Shown here one piece after another: positions 1-5,229 of a DNA stretch of 10,989 nucleotides. The notes beneath the pieces were generated by a model. It was not told where the DNA came from, ran no database searches, and worked only from the letters and a program-made list of their open reading frames with translations. Made by a program: the position numbers and the translations under genes. The stretch spans positions 1-10,989 of the forward strand of contig CALLKH010000043.1 in assembly GCA_938008425.1 (NCBI GenBank), written 5' to 3'. Source of the DNA: an uncultured Planctomycetaceae bacterium (lineage in GTDB: Bacteria; Planctomycetota; Phycisphaerae; UBA1845; UTPLA1). Positions within the stretch are counted from its first letter, which is position 1. Every line of letters starts with the position of its first letter.

Positions 1-116
1 GACAGCCAAGCCAGAGGGTTATGATTAGGAAATAACCAGTCAGCAGCGACGACCGTCTTGATGACAAGGGGCTCGGTGATTTCAACGCCGACCCTTCTCG
101 CAAGCGGTCATTGAAC

Positions 117-123
117 GAGGAGG
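117..123 (+). promoter_or_regulatory. Shine-Dalgarno setting the start of the TIGR03790-like gene
   Basis: GAGGAGG lies six bases before the ATG at 130, a near-ideal ribosome binding site. Two later in-frame ATGs (157 and 166) also precede the signal peptide, and the one at 166 has a weaker AGGGGG nine bases upstream, so a shorter N-terminus is possible. Upstream of this site (1-116) I see only a TATGAT hexamer at 20-25, whose -35 would fall outside the window. Confidence 0.6.
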
Positions 124-129
124 CGATGG

Positions 130-1734
130 ATGGGTGGGAGCAGGCGCATCAGGGGGATGGGGAACATGGTCAGAGGTTGGTCGGTTCTACTTGGCGCGAT
201 CGTCGCCTGCCAGGTAATCAGCGCAAACTTCGTATTGGGGGACATCGCCGAGAGCCAGGTGCTTGTCGTCTACAACTCCGCGGCGACCGATGCCACGGCG
301 TTGAAGAATGCCTATCTCGCGGCACATCCGGGGATACCGACCGCCAACGTACTGGACCTGAACGACGCCACGCTCTTGGCGAATCCCGCCAATCTCACGT
401 ACGCGCAGTTCAAGACCTCGATCCGCGACCCCATTCGCGCGTACCTGACCGGGGGATTCGGACCGACGCCGCAGACGATCATCAGTATCGTACTCATCCG
501 CCCGATGCCGCACCGCATTCTCGACAGCGACTTTCCGCTCGCCGGCGACAACGGAACGAACTCCGGCAACGAGGTCAACGCGGGCGACGCAACCTATGCC
601 GCGGTGGATGCGGAGCTGGTTCTGCTCTGGCAGAACCTCGACGCCGGCGAGGCCGGCGGAACGATGGACAGCAAGACCGACAACATGATCGACAATCCGT
701 ATCACCAGTCGTCGCTGCCGATCAACAGTTGCGGCACCTGCGCCCGATCAAACATTCAAGTCGCCAAGACATTCACGAACTCGTTCAATTTCTTCTGGGC
801 TCTGGGCGGCTCCGGCGCTACGCAGCTCCGCCCCGGCGATATCTACCTGGTCTGCCGGATCGACGGCAATTCGCTCGCCGACGCGATGGCCTCGATCACG
901 CGGGCACAGAACCTGCGCATCAACAAGGCCAACGGCATCATTCTACTCGACGAATACAATGTCGACGGCGGCGCAAATGATCTCGACGATGACGGCCTTG
1001 GAATCCCAAACGATCCGTTCCTGGCCGGCGACGACTACGAGGAGACGGCCGCGATCATGGCGCTCAACGGCTGGACCGTTCGCTACGACGGCACGGCGAA
1101 TTTCATCGACTCCACCGAGGAAACGCGCCCGATCATCGGCTTTGCGTCATACGGCGAAAACCACAAGCGCTGCCCGGGCTGTGAAGACCCGCCGGGCAAT
1201 GCCACGTACATCCAGGGCTTTCGTTTTCCCTCCGGCGCGATGTTCAACACGATCGAGTCCGACAACGGCCGCGCACTCAACGGCCTCTCGACGGTCTTCG
1301 GGCTCGAACAGGTGGCGGATTTCATTTCCGAAGGCGGCACATTCGGCGTCGCGCAGGTCTGGGAACCGTTCTCATTCACCGTGCCCGACAACGAATTCCT
1401 GTTTGTAAACTTCCTGGTGAACGGCCGCACCTGGGCGGAGGCGGCGTACAGTTCCTTGCCGGCGCTCTCATGGCAGCAGATCGTGGTGGGCGACCCGCTC
1501 GCGAAAGCGAACGTGGTGGACGATCCGGGCTTGCCGATGGGCGATTTCAACGGCGACGGCAACGTCGACGGCCTCGACATCGAGTGGTATGTCGATATCG
1601 TGCTGAACGGCGTGACCGGCTACCATGCCGCATTTCCGACACTCGACCCGATCATCCGCGGGGACTTCGACGGCGACTTCGCGGTGACGCTGAACGACCT
1701 GCCCGGGTTCCTCGCGGTGCTGCTCGCGATCTGA
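130..1734 (+). CDS. Secreted TIGR03790-like protein with C-terminal dockerin-like calcium loops
   Basis: The 534-residue product has a basic N-terminus and a hydrophobic stretch (about residues 14-37) that reads as a Sec signal peptide, so it is probably exported. The mature N-terminus (SQVLVVYNSAATDA) and the C-terminal core segment (TWAEAAYSSLPALSWQQIVVGDPL) match my memory of TIGR03790, a family of unknown function in planctomycetes and related bacteria. Residues 471-534 hold two EF-hand-like loops, DFNGDGNVDGLD and DFDGDFAVTLND, each followed by a short hydrophobic helix; this is the layout of a type I dockerin. Many planctomycete exported proteins carry such modules without any cellulosome, so I read it as a calcium-binding or attachment module. 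Two CxxC pairs (Cys201/204 and Cys348/351) could form disulfides or bind metal. It converges on the lipoprotein gene, with a terminator between them. The family call is fairly sure; the function is unknown. Confidence 0.85.
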   Translation: MGGSRRIRGMGNMVRGWSVLLGAIVACQVISANFVLGDIAESQVLVVYNSAATDATALKNAYLAAHPGIPTANVLDLNDATLLANPANLTYAQFKTSIRDPIRAYLTGGFGPTPQTIISIVLIRPMPHRILDSDFPLAGDNGTNSGNEVNAGDATYAAVDAELVLLWQNLDAGEAGGTMDSKTDNMIDNPYHQSSLPINSCGTCARSNIQVAKTFTNSFNFFWALGGSGATQLRPGDIYLVCRIDGNSLADAMASITRAQNLRINKANGIILLDEYNVDGGANDLDDDGLGIPNDPFLAGDDYEETAAIMALNGWTVRYDGTANFIDSTEETRPIIGFASYGENHKRCPGCEDPPGNATYIQGFRFPSGAMFNTIESDNGRALNGLSTVFGLEQVADFISEGGTFGVAQVWEPFSFTVPDNEFLFVNFLVNGRTWAEAAYSSLPALSWQQIVVGDPLAKANVVDDPGLPMGDFNGDGNVDGLDIEWYVDIVLNGVTGYHAAFPTLDPIIRGDFDGDFAVTLNDLPGFLAVLLAI

Positions 1735-1777
1735 CTCGGCGGACCATGGGGCAGAGATCAACGCGGCCCGTTCGAAC

Positions 1778-1796
1778 CCGGATAGCATCCGGTTTT
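1778..1796 (+). terminator. Intrinsic terminator after the TIGR03790-like gene
   Basis: CCGGAT and ATCCGG form a perfect six-base-pair stem around the three-base loop AGC, followed directly by TTTT. It lies 44 bases after the stop codon at 1734, between two convergent genes. On the minus strand the same stem lacks a T tract, so it is a better terminator for the plus-strand gene, though it could also slow transcription arriving from the lipoprotein gene. Confidence 0.65.
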
Positions 1797-1810
1797 CGGC
1801 CGGTGGCTTC

Positions 1811-2923
1811 TCACTTCACGTAATCGGCCAGTCGCTTCATGACCACGCGATCACAGTCCTCCGCCGTCACGGGTTTGACCTTCATGAAAACGGGCTGCTG
1901 GTTGTTCTGAAAATCGACGATGACCCATTCACCGGATCGGTCGCAGAGCACGAAGTGAACGGCGTGCGCCGGCCCGCCCTGCGGGTCGATCATGTACTCA
2001 ACGAAGAGTGCGTAGCCTGTCTCGGCGGGCGACTTGCGCAATTGGTCGCGAAAGCCCCGGGCGAGATCCCATAGACGTTTCTGCTGATTCGAGCTGGGTT
2101 GAAGATCGATTTCAATCGCCGACTCCATCACCTTTGCACCGCAGCCGAGTTCGCGGGAAACCGCGTCCGCAACTCGCCGGGCCGTGTCGGCATCGGGCTT
2201 GCCGTTGAGCCGCGCAGGATAGACCGCGATCGATGAGGACTTCAATCCCGACTTGAAGTCCTTGAGGCGGCCCTCCATTCGCGCGCGCTCGGCCCGATCG
2301 GGGATCCCTGACTTCGCCGCCCAGAGTTGAGCGAACTTTCCGGGAGCGTCAGTGGAAGGCGGCGACTTCTTCCACTTCATCATGGCAAAGAGCCGCTCGG
2401 CGACAAGGACTGAACAGCCCATCGGATCGGGATCACGCGCGACGATTCGTTTGAAGTCGCGATCGCCGGGCATCTGTCGGTCCGAAATCATGACCTTTCC
2501 CCCGGAATCGGCAATGACCCAGCGAACTTCGGTCGGGCCTTTCTTCGGTTCACCAAGGAATTCGGCGTAAAGTGTGAAGTCCGACGGGTTCTTCGCCTTT
2601 GCCACGAACTCGCCGAACTGTTTCACAGTCTCCGGCCAGTCCCCGGCGGATGTCGGTGCAAACGCGACATCGGAAGCCTCGAGCGCGGACATGCCACTGG
2701 ATTCCAGGACCAGTCCGAGAACGTCGGCGACGTTTCGATCCGGCTTCTCCAGTACGCGAACAGGATAGATCTCCAGGCGGGCACGGGGCCCGGCCTTCTT
2801 CAGGGCTGCCATGGTTTCGGCATCCTGCGCGGACCGCTCGTCCGTCGCACGTGCGGAATCGAGACAGCCGACCGCCATGACCGCCACGAGAACCAGTGCG
2901 TGTTTAATCAGTCTCGTCGTCAT
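1811..2923 (-). CDS. Putative lipoprotein of unknown function with a duplicated domain
   Basis: I start this at the ATG at 2923, giving 370 residues, because AAGGAG lies seven bases upstream and the N-terminus then reads as a signal peptide. The longer frame opening at 3037 would run through the end of tetR and its terminator. Residues 5-20 are hydrophobic and end in AVGC (Cys20), an acceptable though not ideal lipobox, so lipid anchoring is likely but not certain. Two halves resemble each other: residues 50-182 (starting LEIYP, with FTLYAEFLGEPKKGP and then VRWVIADSGG) and 232-370 (IAVYPARL, with YALFVEYMIDPQGGP and then VHFVLCDRSG). Both end with an Asp/Cys-containing segment and a helix (SVLVAERL; DRVVMKRL). 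A linker with a basic helix joins them. I do not recognise the family. The gene is downstream of tetR on the same strand, with its own candidate promoter and a TetR-type operator, so it is probably the repressor's target. Confidence 0.8.
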   Translation of the reverse strand: MTTRLIKHALVLVAVMAVGCLDSARATDERSAQDAETMAALKKAGPRARLEIYPVRVLEKPDRNVADVLGLVLESSGMSALEASDVAFAPTSAGDWPETVKQFGEFVAKAKNPSDFTLYAEFLGEPKKGPTEVRWVIADSGGKVMISDRQMPGDRDFKRIVARDPDPMGCSVLVAERLFAMMKWKKSPPSTDAPGKFAQLWAAKSGIPDRAERARMEGRLKDFKSGLKSSSIAVYPARLNGKPDADTARRVADAVSRELGCGAKVMESAIEIDLQPSSNQQKRLWDLARGFRDQLRKSPAETGYALFVEYMIDPQGGPAHAVHFVLCDRSGEWVIVDFQNNQQPVFMKVKPVTAEDCDRVVMKRLADYVK

Positions 2924-2951
2924 CGATGATCTCCTTTTCTCCGAGTCTTTT

Positions 2952-2969
2952 GGTATGTGTTCACTTACA
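2952..2969. promoter_or_regulatory. Candidate TetR operator in front of the lipoprotein gene
   Basis: The core GTATGTG-TT-CACTTAC is an inverted repeat whose arms agree at six of seven positions. It matches the site before tetR (3613-3630, read on the minus strand) at 14 of 18 positions, the differences being the first base and the three central ones. On the minus strand a -10-like TAATGT (2972-2967) overlaps its upstream edge, exactly as at tetR. No convincing -35 is visible, so this promoter may be weak or activator-dependent. It lies 28 bases before the ATG at 2923. A TetR dimer bound here should block transcription of the lipoprotein gene; this is inference from sequence and position. Confidence 0.65.
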
Positions 2970-2977
2970 TTACCCAC

Positions 2978-3005
2978 AAAAAAAAGGCGATTCTCATTGA
3001 TCACC
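2978..3005 (-). terminator. Intrinsic terminator of tetR, overlapping its stop codon
   Basis: On the minus strand GGTGAT pairs with ATCGCC (six pairs, one of them G-U) around an eight-base loop, and eight Ts follow. The 5' arm is formed by the last codons of tetR (Gly-Asp) and the TGA lies in the loop. Translation to the end of tetR could therefore interfere with hairpin folding. The lipoprotein promoter and operator lie directly downstream, which fits separate transcription of the two genes. Confidence 0.65.
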
Positions 3006-3587
3006 GCTCCCAAGAAGGAATTGCCCGACGGTGGCAATCAGTCGCTTCCGGTCTGAATCGCCGAGCGCGCCGAGTTCGCGGCCGATATTCGCCACCGTTC
3101 CAAGACCGATGAACGCCCACGCGGCCAGCGCCGGCGGAATACCCGCCCCGGATCGGCCGCGCTTCGGCTGCGACACCAGCTGGGCGAGCAGAAACCGGTG
3201 GAACCGCGTAAACATCGACTTCAATGCCTTGCGGATCTCCGGATCATCGGTCTCGCCGAGCCCGGTGAAAATAATGCGATAATGCCCGAATTCCCCGTGA
3301 TGGATCGATTCAAACTCGAGCAGGCGCCGGGCGCCGCCGCCATCGGCCGGAGCCGTCTCCAGCAGGCGAAGCCAGGTTGTCTCCGAGAAATCGTAAACAT
3401 GTTCGATGGCCGCGATGAACATCGCCTTCTTGTCCGGCCAGAGGCGATAGAGCACGTTCTCCTGAATGCCGCAACGACGGGCGAGCGACTGCGTCGTGGC
3501 CCGACGATACCCCAGTTCGGTAAACGCATCGGCCAGCGCGGGGAGAATCTCGCGTCGCTTCTCAGATACTCTGCTCGGACGTGACAC
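2994..3587 (-). CDS. TetR-family transcriptional repressor
   Basis: The 197-residue product has normal TetR length. Residues 10-55 form the N-terminal DNA-binding domain: helix 1 (REILPALADAFTELGYRRAT), then a helix-turn-helix at about 32-52 (TQSLARRCGIQENVLYRLWP) and the usual KKAMF start of helix 4. The rest is a helical ligand-binding and dimerisation domain that I cannot assign to a subfamily. The start is a GTG at 3587 with GGAG seven bases upstream; an ATG at 3600 is out of frame and meets a stop at once. The gene has its own strong promoter with an operator across the predicted transcription start, so autorepression is expected. A second copy of the operator precedes the downstream lipoprotein gene. 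No efflux pump or enzyme gene is adjacent, so the inducer cannot be guessed. Confidence 0.9.
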   Translation of the reverse strand: MSRPSRVSEKRREILPALADAFTELGYRRATTQSLARRCGIQENVLYRLWPDKKAMFIAAIEHVYDFSETTWLRLLETAPADGGGARRLLEFESIHHGEFGHYRIIFTGLGETDDPEIRKALKSMFTRFHRFLLAQLVSQPKRGRSGAGIPPALAAWAFIGLGTVANIGRELGALGDSDRKRLIATVGQFLLGSGDQ

Positions 3588-3612
3588 CTCAGGGCTCCAT
3601 CGGCGGCGATTC

Positions 3613-3630
3613 TGTAAGTATCCACATACA
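3613..3630. promoter_or_regulatory. Candidate TetR operator in front of tetR
   Basis: TGTAAGTATCCACATACA is an interrupted palindrome (TGTAxGT at one end, ACxTACA at the other). Read on the minus strand it starts at the last base of the tetR -10 box and covers the predicted transcription start near 3623, a usual place for an autorepressor site. Together with its upstream TAAT it matches the lipoprotein-gene site at 16 of 21 positions in the same orientation. Confidence 0.7.
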
Positions 3631-3658
3631 TTATGGCGCCGATTTGCCCGGCAGTCAA
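3630..3658 (-). promoter_or_regulatory. Sigma-70-type promoter of tetR
   Basis: On the minus strand TTGACT (3658-3653) and CATAAT (3635-3630) are separated by exactly 17 bases. Each box differs from consensus at one position, so this is the strongest promoter visible in the window. Initiation near 3623 would give a leader of about 36 bases before the GTG at 3587. A strong promoter covered by an operator is typical of an autoregulated TetR gene. Confidence 0.7.
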
Positions 3659-3710
3659 GCGCCTTGAAGAGAATCGGAGTGGATGTGCGGCCGGGAGGCG
3701 GGAAACCCCC

Positions 3711-4832
3711 TCAGGCGACGGCGCACTCGTGCCGGGCCGCATCGGGCTCGACGAACTGAAGAAGCCGACCGGCCTCCTCAAGGACCAGCCCGCGGGCCGC
3801 CTTCGGCAGCGACTCGAAGGGGTCGAGCGTCAACTTGGCCGCAGTCTTGGCACGATCGACCTTCCAGGTGCCGGCGGCGAATCCGTCGATGAGAAAGGTT
3901 GCGCGAACCCGCAGGTTCTTGGTCACGAGAACCGGGCGGTGTTTGTCGGCGATGATCCGCGTCCGATCGACGTGGGACAGCACGAGATTGTCGTACTCCG
4001 GGAGCAGGCGGATCGGCGCCGGTGTGTCCTCGGAGGGCCGCGGCGCCTTGGGCAGGTCATAGAGTTCGCGCCCCCGCTCATCTTTGAACACGCGGAGTTT
4101 CTTCTTCAGGCGTTCGAAGTGTTCAGCGAGATTCTTGAGCCCCGACCAGGCCTGCGCGTCGGCCGGCGTGGCGGGGCCGAAGGCGGCGAGATAGCGGAGA
4201 ATGAGTGCCTCAGTCTCGGCATCGGCGACCGGCCGAGGGGTCTTCGGAATGTCCATTTTGACGCCGAGCCACGTGTCGGCGACGGCGAAGTCGGCTGCCG
4301 TCGGAAAAGCCCACGAATCATCCGTCGGGACCTGCACCAGCGGCAGATGCGTTCGAACCGCGTACGCCATGGCGCGAACATCGCCATTGAGCTTCTTCGC
4401 CGTGATGTACTTTCGCAGGTCGTCGAAGGTGCGGTGCCGTTCATCGAAGAACTCCCGCGACATCGACACCAGCCCTTCGAGATCAAGCTGCTTCGCGCGA
4501 TCGCGTAGCACCGAGAGCATCCCCGCCGTGAGCGCGGGCTGAATCGTGGGACGGAATGCCAGGAAGTCCTTCGCAGACATGAGATGAATCGTCCCGCGCA
4601 TCGTCGTTGCGCGAACCACCTTCCGGGCGTGCAGTAACTTCGCCAGATGGGCCCGCTCGAACGCTTCCAGCCGCGTCCAGAGACCGATGAAGGGCGGCCG
4701 GGCCTCCTGGGCCTGAAGCCCGACGAGCCGCTCGATCGCGCGCAGCGGAGTGATTTTCTCGCGGGCGAGCAGGAGTTGGCGCGCGAGCGTCGCACGATTG
4801 ACGGCTTTCAGAGACAGAGTCTGAACGGGCAT
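3711..4832 (-). CDS. Winged-helix protein of the AlkZ/YcaQ family, candidate DNA glycosylase
   Basis: The 373-residue product fits the family formerly called winged-helix DNA-binding (HTH_42, PF06224), about 360-400 residues long. Diagnostic segments are GLQAQEARPPFIGLW (residues 38-52), MRGTIHLMSAKDFL (about 78-91), LLPEYDNLVLSHVDRTRI and ATFLIDGFAAGTWKVDR near the C-terminus. The known enzymes, Streptomyces AlkZ and E. coli YcaQ (AlkX), excise bulky alkylated purines and unhook interstrand crosslinks. AlkZ uses a Q-x-Q motif and YcaQ a Q-x-D motif; here Gln40-Ala-Gln42 gives the AlkZ type. I infer a cytoplasmic repair enzyme, but many family members are uncharacterised. The start at 4832 has GAGG seven bases upstream. 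The gene follows serS after a 397-base gap and lies 123 bases before tetR, with tetR's promoter in between, so it is probably a separate transcript. No antibiotic biosynthesis genes are nearby. Confidence 0.8.
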   Translation of the reverse strand: MPVQTLSLKAVNRATLARQLLLAREKITPLRAIERLVGLQAQEARPPFIGLWTRLEAFERAHLAKLLHARKVVRATTMRGTIHLMSAKDFLAFRPTIQPALTAGMLSVLRDRAKQLDLEGLVSMSREFFDERHRTFDDLRKYITAKKLNGDVRAMAYAVRTHLPLVQVPTDDSWAFPTAADFAVADTWLGVKMDIPKTPRPVADAETEALILRYLAAFGPATPADAQAWSGLKNLAEHFERLKKKLRVFKDERGRELYDLPKAPRPSEDTPAPIRLLPEYDNLVLSHVDRTRIIADKHRPVLVTKNLRVRATFLIDGFAAGTWKVDRAKTAAKLTLDPFESLPKAARGLVLEEAGRLLQFVEPDAARHECAVA

Positions 4833-4894
4833 GGACTGACCTCAAGAGGCGGTGACGAACGAGACTCAATCAAGTGCACGGATGACAGTAGTGG

Positions 4895-4909
4895 GTCATT
4901 GAAAATGAC
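4895..4909. repeat. Perfect inverted repeat upstream of the glycosylase-like gene
   Basis: GTCATT-GAA-AATGAC has six perfectly paired bases per arm and a three-base centre. It is less GC-rich than its surroundings and lies 62 bases before the ATG at 4832, where an operator could sit. It has no T tract and is a poor terminator candidate. A regulatory role is inference. Confidence 0.45.
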
Positions 4910-4963
4910 GGGGCAATCGAAGATTCGGTCAGAAGCGTACCCTTCGAGCATACAGTCAGAGCC

Positions 4964-4978
4964 GGGCTGTCTCAGCCC
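4964..4978. repeat. Perfect inverted repeat GGGCTG-TCT-CAGCCC
   Basis: Six GC-rich base pairs flank a three-base loop. It would form a stable hairpin on either strand, but no T tract follows on either side. It lies 131 bases upstream of the glycosylase-like start and 250 bases past serS. It could be part of a factor-dependent end, a protein site, or chance. Confidence 0.4.
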
Positions 4979-5053
4979 TGTGAAGCCGTTGCAGCAACGT
5001 TCGACGAGACCTGCGATGATGAAAAGCAATTGCCCACCCGTTTGCTCAATTCA

Positions 5054-5074
5054 CCGCCCCCGGGGACGGGGCGG
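5054..5074. repeat. GC-rich hairpin, seven perfect base pairs
   Basis: CCGCCCC and GGGGCGG pair perfectly around a seven-base loop. It lies 155 bases downstream of the serS stop and has no T tract in either orientation, so a classical intrinsic terminator is not supported. It may still act as a pause or factor-assisted end of the serS transcript. Confidence 0.4.
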
Positions 5075-5229
5075 CTCTGATGATCGGCTTCGTCGCCGCA
5101 CAAATCGCGGCGTCGCCGCCGCACCGAGAGAGCGTGGGTTCTTCTGTATTCCCAAAGGAAAGAAGCAACACCCTTAATACCGGGTTCAGTTCGTCCCGGG
5201 AAACATCCTCGCTGCGTCAACTGTACGAT

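Larger units (their letters stand above)
4833..5229. other. Non-coding gap between serS and the glycosylase-like gene
   Basis: About 400 bases hold no convincing gene. Short open frames exist on both strands (for example minus 5220-4972), but they lack a good start and their products are Arg/Gly/Ser-rich with no recognisable motif. The gap contains three perfect short inverted repeats, listed separately, and a weak five-pair hairpin (5180-5199) about 30 bases after the serS stop with no T tract. No tRNA-like cloverleaf was seen. The glycosylase promoter should lie in the part near 4833-4960, but I find no pair of boxes I would defend. Confidence 0.6.

Noticed and set aside
2924..3037. Longer start of the lipoprotein gene inside tetR
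   Set aside because: It would run through the tetR terminator and operator, and the internal ATG at 2923 has an excellent Shine-Dalgarno and opens a signal peptide.
3660..3710. GAGGGGG/CCCGCCTC hairpin as a terminator of the glycosylase-like gene
   Set aside because: The stem needs a bulged G and no T tract follows on the minus strand, so it cannot be told apart from chance pairing in GC-rich DNA.
3633..4508. Plus-strand open frame of 291 residues opposite the glycosylase-like gene
   Set aside because: It overlaps the tetR promoter and the antisense of a clear family member, and shows no domain of its own.
4972..5220. Small minus-strand frame of 82 residues just after serS
   Set aside because: It has a TTG start with no convincing Shine-Dalgarno, an Arg-rich low-information product, and overlaps the GC hairpin; coding is not supported.
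4833..5229. tRNA-Ser or other RNA gene next to serS
   Set aside because: No acceptor-stem pairing, T-loop sequence (GTTCGAxTC) or anticodon arm of the right spacing was found.
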